From the NCBI GenBank assembly GCA_036867785.1, contig CP145422.1, forward strand, positions 62,001 through 126,000: a stretch of 64,000 bases of DNA, read 5' to 3'. Shown piece by piece: positions 30,860-41,666 of this stretch (its first letter is position 1; each line of letters opens with the position of its first letter). This stretch comes from Plasmodiophora brassicae. Lineage: Eukaryota; Endomyxa: Phytomyxea; Phytomyxea; Plasmodiophorida. The translations under genes were made by a program, and so were the position numbers. The notes under the pieces were generated by a model. It searched no databases and was not told the DNA's origin. It worked only from the letters and a program-made list of their open reading frames with translations.

Positions 30860-32754
30860 CTACGTGGTAGATTCAGGGGCAGGGCGTGACCCCTGGAGGA
30901 GCGCCTGGCTTTCTTCGAAGTACGTGTTTGGATGGTTGCCGACACGTTCGGCGTCGTCGGTACGATGTGTGATCTTGAAATACTCACGACAGGCCAGCTG
31001 GTAGTGCTTGTCGCGGACGAGTGATGTAATGCGCCCGATCTGACTATCGGGGATTCGCCGCGATCGTAGCTTGGCCACCAGATGTCGCTCGTCAAAGTGC
31101 CGGAATGGGCAGCCGTGGTGATCCTGAAACAGTCAGCAGCGGGCTCATCAAGGCGCCCGTCCTCGTCCATACCCCTTCGGACGGCGTCGGCCCGTTAATG
31201 ATATGATGGCAAGAGAATGGCGTGTAGTCGGCACGTTTCCCTTCGCGACCGTAATTGTGTCGAATGTTGTACGCATACGCCTTGTCGAAATTCTGGGCAC
31301 CCGGCTTCCGCGAAAAGATCTGATGACAAGCAAAGATGCAGTTAGACCGGAATAAAGACGGGCCCTGTACAGCAACTCACGGTCCTAAAGAAGTAGAGCG
31401 CGTGCTCCAATGACAACCCGCAGCCTTTGAGGAAGAGCCCTGTATCGCATAGCGACGGGTTAACGTCCGCGGCCCCCGTTGTAAGGAATTTCTTACCGAA
31501 TTGCTGCCTGCCGCCATAACGCAAATGAGAATCCCGCATAAGGGCCTCGTACAAGTTCTGCATGCACAGCGGGAACGACGATTCCTGTACGTTGATTCAA
31601 TTACCACATGCGTCGGTTGATTACGTGATGCGGGGAAACGAAGACAGACTGCGAGAGCTGGAATTTCGTCCGGCGTAATCGACCCTGACGATTGCCTTTT
31701 GTACGACGGATTCAGTTCTTGCACACTGAGCTGTTTCAAGAGGATCTCTGTACAGGAATGGGCTATAGGTTCCTGGACAAGTGAACGATCAACCGACGTA
31801 CCTAGTCGTTCGTCGTACTGCTTGGTGGCCATGGCCTGGGCCGCGACGACTAAGGACGCGGACAGAGACGACTTGAACGAGGTCATTATCAATGCCACAA
31901 GGTCCGATTTGGGGACGTAGGCCCATCCTCCGCGAACCAGGATTCGACGACGACCAATCAGGGGCAGCGCCTTCTGAAACCTGACCTGCAACGGAAAGGT
32001 CGGTCCTGTTGGCCACGTCGCTATTCGCGTCTCTGCCTTACCTTGTAATACAGATTGTCGGGTTTGTGCACAGCGAGCTGGGAGAGAAGGTGTTCTAGCC
32101 TTGCTACTTCGTCAGCGTCGCACTGGCCCACATTAATACACGACCGAGCTCGTTGCAGGAACGCCGCAACGATTGTACCTCGACATGTTTGAAGGAGTGG
32201 GCTTCCAGGAAGGCATCCTGTTTGTCGGGAGACGATGCTTCGAATCGCGCCCTGAACAGCTCCGCCTCCATCCTTCGAAACCAGCTCCTCAGTTCCTGTA
32301 AAACAGTTTCGAATGAGAAACAGCGCGTTGTCATCTACGCGGCAGGATCAGCAGCACCTCTGTGTGGCAGAATGCCAGACGCAGAGTGAAATGCGAGATG
32401 AGATCCTTGCGCAGGTAGGCTTCGTGCAGGAGCTGCCGGTCTGTCTCCTCCGACTGGCGGAACGACCGTTCCAGTTCATACACCCGGTCGTTACGCTCGT
32501 TGCGCCCCAGCTTCGACCAGGTCCCGTCGCTGAGCCGGCTATCCAACTTGCGAAGCACTGTGCTTGACTCAGAAACGCAACGTGGGGCGGGCGGCGACGT
32601 CCGTATGCCGACATTCCAGACGGTCGAACGCGAACGATTCGAACTCGTGCAGCGTGATGGGCCCCAGCGGCGGATCCTCGTACAGCGTCAGCGGGCACGA
32701 CCACGACGACGTCTGCTGGACCGGCTGCGGTCGGGCGCCGCCGAACACCTTCAT
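30860..32754 (-). CDS. PRIM2: DNA primase large subunit
   Basis: Regulatory [4Fe-4S] subunit of the primase-polymerase alpha complex. It starts [18 protein letters not shown]. The order of blocks is [58 protein letters not shown] and [13 protein letters not shown]. These are followed by [20 protein letters not shown] (across an intron), [40 protein letters not shown] and [14 protein letters not shown]. All four cysteines that bind the cluster in known p58 proteins (PLCM, FSC, GCPF, ACREYF) are present. At least six short introns. The C-terminus [16 protein letters not shown] is also family-typical. Confidence 0.92.
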
Positions 32755-33041
32755 CTGCGCCCGGTCGCCCCGCACGCCGAATTGACAAATGCGACTGCGC
32801 TGGCGGCGCGTTTTGCCCCCCGCTTCGTTTGGCAGCGACTATTAACGCCGCCCGTGTTCATCCGTCAGGGTCGAACGGCGTGCTCGTCTTCCGCTGGGGC
32901 GATTGATTTTCCCACCCACACCCTGTTGCCTACATACGCGCTACGCTTCCCGAACGTGGCCCGTTGTTAATTCCACCCACAGTACGCGGGGGACAACCGA
33001 CGTTTGTATGCACCGGGTGATGGGAATGCAGGGGTGCGCGA

Positions 33042-33987
<946 letters not shown>

Positions 33988-34150
33988 GCCTCGAGAGGTG
34001 CGCCAATCCGCTATGGACACGTTACACAACTCCGCGACCAACGTTACCACCCTGCCTGCGGAGCTGGTTGGCGGACCCCGGAGCTACCGAGCGCACTGCT
34101 GCGGTGACCCCAACGTCTGGTAAGACATACACCGATGGGCTTCACGTGGT

Positions 34151-35972
34151 TTATCGCTTGTAGCCCTTGTCGGGGTACATGAACAGTTTGGGTTCGTTGG
34201 ATTCCGGCCGCTCGCCTTCCTTGAGGGCGTACCAGTACTCGCGGGCGACAGACAGCGGGCCCTGTTCGTGGTGCGGCCCGAACTGGTAGACGGTCGTCAG
34301 GTCCTTCCTGGCGCTCTTCAGGTTCAGCAGCTCGTGGCGATGCTGGATATCGTGGCCGTTGACCAGGTGCGTCGCGAACATCTCATACAGAAACAGCTTG
34401 CCTTGGGCGGCTTTCTCGTACAGTGGGAGGATCTCGTACGTTTGTTTGAACTAGGTAGGGGGCCAGACCAATGCAATCAGCGGACGTGTCGAGCGAACCG
34501 ACAAACACTTGACATACAGCGGGATCCTCTTCTCGCAGGCACTCATCGTATCGGGTCAGCAGGGCCCCGACGGACGCGCCCGGCATGCTGACGCCGAACT
34601 CGTTCAGCTTCGCGATCAGGTCCTGTTCGGAGAGCTGCTCGATCGCCGGTGGGTCCAGTTCGACAAACACTTGCAGGCTGCCTGCGCACGAACAGACATG
34701 GGCAAACCTGCACGAGGCGGGCGCGCGAACTGGACCTACCGGGCATCTTCGCAGGCGCCCGGAACGTCAACTTCATGGCCGGCTCGGAAGAGAAATCGTT
34801 CAGGATCTCAGTGAGAGTGCGCTCCAGCAACTTGAAGCTGATATCGAACAGCCGGTTCGCTGTCCGCGTATCGCCGACGAGGATTTCATCCATGCGCTCC
34901 AACGATATGTACTCAAACCTGTAGCAGGTTCGCTCAGATCGTTATAAACGGCCGCCAGAGGCGCCGTCGCGCGCCCATACCCGAAGAACCGGTTCGTATT
35001 GTGATACGCCACCAGCACACCGTTCATACGACCCAGACGAACTTGCATGGAATACTTCAACATCACCGTCCGTGACAGGTCGTACACTTCCCGCTCGAAC
35101 CTGCACGACAGCACCGTCAGACCGGACCGTGCCAGACGGCAGGGACACAGCACGTACGAATTGAACTCGCCCTCCATGGACTCGAGATCGTACTCCAGGT
35201 GCTGCTCGTAGGTCGCAAGGTTGTGCCTGATGGGAAGGACGGCCCTGGTCTTCAGGTCGAACGTCTGATGGGGCCCAGGGAGGTCCGGGTCGCTGCAATC
35301 CAGCTGGGACCGCACCATGATCGTCCCGATCTGCGTGAACGCGAACGATTCGAACCAGGTCTCGAACCGGGAGTCCTTCGTCTCGACCTGGGACGCGTTC
35401 TTCAGCACGAGCTTCACGTAGTCGTCGTGCTCCATGGTCAGCTTGTGCTCCAGGGACTTGCCCAGGTCCATGAGAATCCTCCGGGCCGGGGACGCCGGCG
35501 TCGACAAATGGTCCATGATCCAGGCGTCGCCGACGCGATGCACCATGATCGAGCTGGGCGCCCTCGTGCTGGTCGTCATGCTCTTCGGCAGCCTGCGGAA
35601 CGCTGACGACAGGTACGACGTGTCCACGGGGCGATGCGCGCCGACGGCGAAGAACACATTGGCCAGCGCGGACGTAATCGACGACGTGGAGCAGCCGATC
35701 GCGCATCGCGCCGCGACGGTTCGCTCGAGGAGGCGCCGGTCGGCGGACGGTTTCACGAAGGCGGGCAGGGCGGTGAAGTTCACCTGCGTGATGTGCTCGA
35801 TGGCGGACAGCGTCGCCGGGATCGCCAGGTCGCGGGCGGGTTGCGGCCCCGGCCGTTGCAGCACGGGTCGGATCGGCTCCACCAGGCGGGGCGTCCGCAC
35901 CGCCCCCGACACGTTGATGCGCTCGTAGATCGACCCGTCCAGGATCCGCTGCTGCCGCCGACGCATCGCCAT
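34151..35972 (-). CDS. Pet127-like mitochondrial RNA-processing protein
   Basis: Pet127 in yeast is a mitochondrial membrane-associated protein needed for 5' processing and stability of mitochondrial transcripts and carries a PD-(D/E)XK-like fold. This protein starts MAMRRRQQRILDGSIYERI. It shows STSSITSALANVFFAVGAHRP-type sequence and then FESFAFTQIGTIMVRSQLDC. SDPDLPGPHQTFDLKTRAVL is the core motif with the catalytic-type D and K. After an intron come REVYDLSRTVMLKYSMQVRL and GRMNGVLVAYHNTNRFFGYG. Further exons give RTANRLFDISFKLLERTLTE and LFMYPDKGYKR at the end. All match the Pet127 family order. The basic N-terminus suits import into mitochondria. An extra 5' exon is possible. Confidence 0.85.
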
Positions 35973-36394
35973 CACGATGCGCGGTACACGTCTTCGTTGG
36001 CGCGCTGCCCGGTGTCACGCGGCAACTGCACCGTACGGCGCGCCCGGCCCCCAACCGCGGACACCGCGCGCGCCCCGACGGTCCACTGCGGTCTGCGGGC
36101 GGCAGCGGGCCTGGCTGGAGGTACCTATGCAGGTAATATCGAGGCTCCTCTGCGTAGAACCCTCGGAATACACGACTGGGTACGCCTGCGCCACTCGCGT
36201 TTGCATCAGAGGATGCCTACAGTCATGGACCGATGCGGGCATACTCTATGGACAATGCGACGAATGCCGTTGTTTATGCCGTTAGACTTATCGCGGGGCT
36301 CGCAAATCGCTTGCAAGGCGCACCATATTCGACTCTGGTCAACAAGGCCCACAGCCTGCACGGCACTCGGGAGCTGAGGTCTACATAGGTACTC
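35973..36394. other. Intergenic region
   Basis: 5' flank of the Pet127-like gene. Open frames here are GC-rich shadows or lack starts. No gene supported. Confidence 0.35.
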
Positions 36395-36540
36395 ACTCGA
36401 GCTCGTTGGCAACCCGCTGGCCTGGCAGCCTAATCTTCGCGATGCAATGGGACGGCGATACCACGACCTGGCGTTGCCCGGGTGTCAAACTGGACATCTT
36501 GACGCTGAACAGACGGGGCTTCCCGGATACGATCAGTAGC
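36395..36540 (+). pseudogene. Decayed 3' end of an LRR gene
   Basis: Reads LVGNPLAWQPNLRDAMGRRY, then HDLALPGCQTGHLDAE and a stop near 36537. It resembles the capping end after the last leucine-rich repeat. The same block recurs at 38430 (LVDNPLVLHLYLRNAMAGW). No repeats precede it here, so I treat it as a remnant. Confidence 0.4.
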
Positions 36541-36961
36541 GTGCCGAGACGACGACGCTCCGCAGTCTCGCCGTTGCAGGTATAGTGACGTCGGGCCGCT
36601 GCGTAAAGACCTTTTAGGGCCCATGACGACCGCGACGACCTGGCGTTGCCCGGCGGCCGCCGAATAGGGGTCTGGGCAGCCCATTTGCCAACGTCGCACA
36701 GACCGTTTCACTCTGCCGTTATCGATCGACAGAACCATAAAAGCATAATTTGCGCCAGATTTAGGGGCAGCTGGCATTTCACGAACGCCGCTCTACAGGG
36801 GCCCCCTTTTTCTTCCGAGCGAACATCGGTTGACACTCAGACCTCCGGCACCTCACCACCGAAACTGCGCATTGGGGCCCTTCTCTTCCGTCCAGTCGAG
36901 ACGGCGCCCTCGTGCGCCCAGGTGTCACTTGTCCTATTGCGCCCATTGCTGAAGTTCCACG
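36541..36961. other. Intergenic; short repeated motif
   Basis: Nothing coding is supported. The motif GACCTGGCGTTGCCCGG occurs here near 36637 and also near 36465 in the LRR remnant, about 170 bp apart. Confidence 0.35.
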
Positions 36962-38229
36962 ATGAAGGTCGCAGGTGGTCTTGCCGCTTCGCTTTCCGGG
37001 CGTCCTGTGGCCTGTCGCCTACGGCTGCCACTACCCACCCTGCTGTGCCTGCTGCCGTCGCTCGGTATCGTTCTTGTTGCAGTGGCGCGTGATGCACGCG
37101 ATGTGATCAACGATCGTTTGGACATGGATGCTCGCACTGCACTAACTGAACTGTACGTATGGCACACGCTCGTACATGGCTTTGTTCTAACAATTGGCGG
37201 TTCAGGCGTCTGTCAGATAGCAATATCACTTCCATCTCCAGTCAGGCATTCATAGAGTTCCCAAATCTGGAATGGCTGTACGAATCCCTCTCTTGTGCAC
37301 CAATTGAACTTGTTCACCAACGGAATTGTGGATAGCGAACTGGCCAATAATCGGATCGACACGATAGCGCATGATGCTTTCCATGGCCTGTCATGGCTGG
37401 AGTTGGTGTATGTGTAACTGTCAGAGCGGCCACTCGATACATTCAAACAGATGTACTCTAGGGAGTTGCAGCTCAATCGCCTGACGGTTATTGAAAAGGG
37501 GGTCTTCGCCGGGCTGCCCAAGCTTCATTTGCTGTATGTGCCATCCCTGTCAGGCAGGCTACTATACGATTGCCAACTCTGCCCAGGTTCTTGAACTCGA
37601 ACCAGATCCAGCGCGTCGAACCCGGTGCCTTCGACGGGTTGTCCTCGCTGGCCACTCTGTAAGCAGTACTGGTATGCCGCTCACTGTAGTGCACTGCTCA
37701 GCGTCCTCGGCTTGCACAGGGAAATGGATTACAACCAGATGGAGACTATTACCGCAGGCGTTTTCAACGGCCTGGTGTCGGCGGTTGTATTGTACGCGTT
37801 TCTGCCAGACGTTTCGTTGCAAGGCGATGGATTGAGCTGGGAACAGGCGGCTGGGCCACAACCAGGTCCAGGTGATTGAAGCTGGTGCATTCGCTGGAAT
37901 GTCGTCCCTGTCTACAATGTACGTACGGCATCCTCGTTCGACTCCGTTGCAATAACTGTGCGATACGCATGTGGACGGAAAGCTGAATCCCTTGTACAGG
38001 TATCTGCAATATAATCGGATTCACTCTATTCAGGATGACGCATTCTCCGGGTTGCCTGGCTTGGCCCGACTGTAGGCTATGGTCCATCCTTGATGCGACG
38101 ACTACTGACTATGAACGCAGGGTGCTCACAGGGAACCCAATATGCCGTTCGCCTGCTGTGATGCAGGCGACGCCGTCGGAGCTGAGCCGTTGGTGGGGGC
38201 TGATGGACGGGGTGCGTGTTGAATGCTGA
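36962..38229 (+). CDS. Secreted or anchored LRR protein built from seven identical-length exons
   Basis: Exon 1 (36962-37152) encodes a basic start and a hydrophobic segment (LPTLLCLLPSLGIVLVAVA) ending DARTALTEL. Seven exons of exactly 72 nt follow, each split by an intron in phase 2 at the same place, so each exon is one 24-residue leucine-rich repeat. Examples are SNITSISSQAFIEFPNLEW, NNRIDTIAHDAFHGLSWLEL, NQIQRVEPGAFDGLSSLAT and NRIHSIQDDAFSGLPGLAR. The last exon (VLTGNPICRSPAVMQATP) is a short cap ending at TGA 38227. The total is about 265 residues. Donors are mostly GTACG, GTATG or GTAAG. An extracellular ligand-binding role is typical for this repeat type; the partner is unknown. Confidence 0.8.
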
Positions 38230-38429
38230 GACCCACGGGCGTGTCGTTGAAACGTCAAACGTGTCGTATGTTTGGAATACAGTTTACGTTTTGTTGAAGC
38301 GAGCCCGCTGCTTTCTGCAGGCGGCGCGTCGCCCGATGATCGCTTCGTAATGGTAGTTCGTGGTCGGTTCTCTCTCTGTGTATTACGAGCTGGGCGACGC
38401 GTGACCTGCGAGCGCGTGCAGTCGTGTAC
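38230..38429. other. Intergenic 3' flank of the LRR gene
   Basis: No supported feature. Confidence 0.3.
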
Positions 38430-38530
38430 GCCAGCTCGTTGACAACCCGCTGGTCCTACATCTTTATCTTCGCAACGCAATGGCCGGGTGGCAACGGTTT
38501 GGTGATGGAACGCCGTCAAGGTGCCGCCCA
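38430..38530 (+). pseudogene. Second decayed LRR 3' end
   Basis: LVDNPLVLHLYLRNAMAGW matches the remnant at 36395 in both protein and DNA (AGCTCGTTG-x-CAACCCGCTGG). Repeats that should precede it are not present. The pair flanks the intact LRR gene. Confidence 0.4.
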
Positions 38531-38786
38531 GGCCCCCACTCTGATCGATGCCGCATCGATGCATGTGCATCGGGAGAGTTCCTGCAGCGAAGGCTCAACG
38601 GGGATGGCACGACCGACGTGGAACAGGGTGCAGGTCGCCCAGAGATGTTCCGTTGTCTGGCACGCGAGGCATGACGAACCGGGACGACACCGAGGGATCG
38701 GCCATCGCTGCCTCGTCCGGCGAAGCCGCGGACCCGATTTAGGGCGACCGACCCATTGTTCCGGCCGGACGCGCGCTCGCGACGAT

Positions 38787-40332
38787 ATGCCGTTCGTCGA
38801 CGATCTGCTCGGCGCGCTTGGGCGACGCGCCGACGAGGAGGCGTCCAGCGGCGGCGTCGACGAGGACGGCGTCGCGTTGCTGGTGTCGGTTCTGCCCGAA
38901 CGGGTGCCGGCGTCGGCTGCGCGGTCGCTGTTGGTGATCGCGGGCGGCGATCACCACGTCGCCAGGGCGATCGTGTCGCAGATCCTGGCGGGGGACGCGT
39001 CGAACATCGCGCCGGTCCCCGGGTCGAACGTCCGGCGCGCCGCCATGCGCCATGCCGTCAACTCCTGCTACATCAGCGCCCTGTTCTGCGCCGCCTTCCT
39101 CGAGCACGACGCGTACGACGGCGCCTTCCTGCAGGCGCAGGCCCAGGTCGAGAAGGACCACGCCCGGAAGATGACGCTCGTCATGATCAACCTGCTGAGG
39201 ACCGGGTTCGAACCGAGTTTGCGTTCCTGTCGCTGGGCGGGTGTTGACACGACCTGGATCACACAGGGTTGTCGTCCACGAGGTCCTGGTCGACGTCTAC
39301 CGCGACCTGCTCGTTCGTGCCGGGTTCGCCACGTCGTCGACGCGCAACGCGCAACAGGACGCCCATGAGCTGTTCGTGTTCCTGCTGGACCTGCTCGATG
39401 CGCCCCTGCTCGCGTTCCACCAGACGCTCCACCATGCCGTTGACGCCGACACCGACGACATGACGGTGAAGGTGGAGCGCGCGATCCAGCTGCCCGTTGC
39501 CGGATCCGCTGTGCCGTGCCCGGCGCCTGGCGGCCTGTCCGTCAAGCACCTCCTGGACCAGTACTTCTTCGGCAACACGATCGATGGCCTGCGCCGACGC
39601 CTGCACCATTCGGTGACGACCGTGTCGGCGCTGTGCACGCTGACGCTGGCGCCCTACCCGACCAGCCCATCACCGAAACGTCGGCCGGCGCCGGCGCATC
39701 GCGACCCATCGTTCATGCTCCCCGTCCTGCTCCTGCGCTACGCCAGCGGGACGTCGAAGGACCGGACGCCGGTCCGCCTCCCCGAGTTCATCGACGCCAC
39801 GCCGTACGTCCTTCCGTCAGCATCGTCGTCGGCGTCGGTGGACTTCCAGCCGGCGACCTGTCGGTACGTGCTCGTCCTGCGATCCGTCGTGTGCCACCTG
39901 GGATGCGACACGCTGCAGAGCGGGCACTACGTTGCGTTTGCATCTCGACGCCGACCGTCCCGACGTTGGGTCCGGTACGACGACATGGACGCGAAGGCGT
40001 CCGCCCGGGAGTTCGCGTCGTTCGCCGCCTGCGTGTCGGCCTGCGCCGACGAGCTCCTGCACGACGCGTACCTGGCGTTCTACGAGCTCGTCGACATGGC
40101 CGACGCCGCCGGTGCCGAGCGCACCCGGATCCTCGGCGACGCGCAGGGCCAGCGCGATTACGCGCTGGCGATTCGCATGCAGGAGCGGGAGTCAGCCCAG
40201 TCGCTTGACCGGCAGCGGGACCAGGATTACCTGCTGGCCGCGCGGCTCCAGGCCGAAGAGCTCGAGCAGGAGCGCGCCGCTGCAGAGGCGGAGAGCGCCT
40301 TCAGCGCGGCCATGGACATCGACTACATATAG
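38787..40332 (+). CDS. CYLD-like ubiquitin-specific protease with UIM-like tail
   Basis: Cysteine-dependent deubiquitinase. It starts MPFVDDLLGALGRRADEEAS. The Cys box is HAVNSCYISALFCAAFLEHD; an intron follows LLRTG (about 39210-39267). Then come VLVDVYRDLLVRAGFA, AQQDAHELFVFLLDLLDAP and VKHLLDQYFFGNTIDGL. The His box is LQSGHYVAFASRR, and WVRYDDMDAKA supplies the acidic residue. All three catalytic elements are seen, so activity is likely. The split Cys region and the insert before the His box resemble CYLD-type and related fungal/protist USPs. The C-terminus has two ubiquitin-interacting-motif-like helices: RDYALAIRMQERESAQSL and DYLLAARLQAEELEQE. Confidence 0.8.
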
Positions 40333-40418
40333 CAGTCAGCGATCGCATCAGGACGCGTCCTAGACGAACACGTGTCTCGTGTAGTCGCTCGTGGCAACGT
40401 CGCCCTTGTCCATGTTCG

Positions 40419-41393
40419 TCAAGCGAGCGTCCTCCTGCTTTTCTGGACGCAGGCCATGACCTGGGCCTTTGTTTGCTCCGAGAACAGCATAGAGGTCATG
40501 TCGGCGGGCGCCATGATGGCCCCGGTGGCGTCCGGGTGCAGGCCGAGGTCGTCCGCGGCGTGGATGCTGAGGACGCGGCCCGGGTACGGGTCCAGATCGG
40601 GGGCGGCGCCGTCCAACGACGCCATGACGAAGATGGGCACCAGGCCGAGGCCGTTGGCGACAGCGTTGCCCATCGGGTTGAACTTGCGAACCGCGCGTTG
40701 GACAGCCTCCGTATCGACCTTCCTCGATTCGTCGGCGCTGACGGCAATGCCAACGACGACGCCGTTGTCGGGCAGGTTCACGACGATGTCCGGCGAGTAG
40801 GAGCCCGGGCCCGGGATGGGGACCGACGGTCGCAGGTAGAAATGGTGGAGGAGCGTCTGCCAGGACTCGACCGACCCGTCGAGCGTTTGCGCCCAGGTCA
40901 CGTGCTCATCGTCGACGAGTTCGCCGACCACGCCTCCCGATTCGGGGGCCGCCTCGCGTCCTGTGAAGGCAGGGACGGCGTGCTCCTCCAGGTCCGTCAG
41001 GACGTTCTCGGCGAAGATCGTCCCGCGTAGGACGGGGAACGCGTCCGCCATCAGCGAATGCAGACGGGAATGCGCGACCAGTGCGAACGACAGAACCCGT
41101 TCCAGCAATCGGATCCGGCCCGCACGACGCCCGTTCCTGTCGGCCAGCGCGTTCGTCAGCAGGGACGGCAGGCGGCGGCGCAGGTCCTGTGCCGCCGCGT
41201 CAGACGGCATCTCCACGTCGAGCAGGGTCGGATCCGCTGGGGCAGGAACAGCGTTAAGGCCCAGCGCGGCCACGACATCCGGCAGGGCGTGCCCGAAGCG
41301 GGCGTCCGTCGTACGGATCGGCGCGCCGGCCAGCACGGCCAGCAGGACGTCGAGAACCGCAGGCAGGATGCGCGTATCATCCTCGAACCCGCT
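40419..41393 (-). CDS. Orphan with possible Crinkler/RHS-type nuclease-fold C-terminus (copy 2)
   Basis: Paralogue of the gene at 9305-10264 on the other strand. The frame runs from LPAVLDVLLAVLAGAPIRT through LPDVVAALGL, LERVLSFALVAHSRL and SPDIVVNLPDNGVVVGIAVS to LHPDATGAIMAPADMTSML. The frame is open upstream to 41397 without an ATG, and an AG sits at the boundary. So the first exon probably lies further upstream (a frame with ATG at 41661, MRASGTTGGAVGRR, is a candidate). Function unknown; the nuclease-like reading of the SPD/VxG block is inference and the usual lysine is missing here too. Confidence 0.55.
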   Translation of the reverse strand, partial: SGFEDDTRILPAVLDVLLAVLAGAPIRTTDARFGHALPDVVAALGLNAVPAPADPTLLDVEMPSDAAAQDLRRRLPSLLTNALADRNGRRAGRIRLLERVLSFALVAHSRLHSLMADAFPVLRGTIFAENVLTDLEEHAVPAFTGREAAPESGGVVGELVDDEHVTWAQTLDGSVESWQTLLHHFYLRPSVPIPGPGSYSPDIVVNLPDNGVVVGIAVSADESRKVDTEAVQRAVRKFNPMGNAVANGLGLVPIFVMASLDGAAPDLDPYPGRVLSIHAADDLGLHPDATGAIMAPADMTSMLFSEQTKAQVMACVQKSRRTLA

Positions 41394-41666
41394 GGCCTAT
41401 AACCCAAGTCGTTCAGCTGTCGCCCCAGTGTGTTCACGAGCTCCGATGGTTACAGCGGGCGACACCAGGGAGGCGAACCGTCGGCAACGCGCCGACGTTG
41501 CCGACGACACGGCCGGGCAGCGCCAGGCACGGAATCGGGCCGGAGCACGCGCAGACGACGTCCTGATCGGCATTGGGGAACGCAGTCCAGTCATCGTGCG
41601 CGCACGACTCGTATCGGACTCTGCGGCCGACGGCGCCACCTGTGGTGCCGCTGGCCCGCATGCGGG

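Noticed and set aside
34942-36054. 370-codon alternative frame over the Pet127-like gene
   Set aside because: Shadow frame; the neighbouring frame carries all Pet127 motifs.
39195-39225. GGGTTCGAACC, resembling a tRNA B box
   Set aside because: No matching A box, acceptor stem or anticodon arm around it; it lies at an exon-intron boundary of the deubiquitinase gene.
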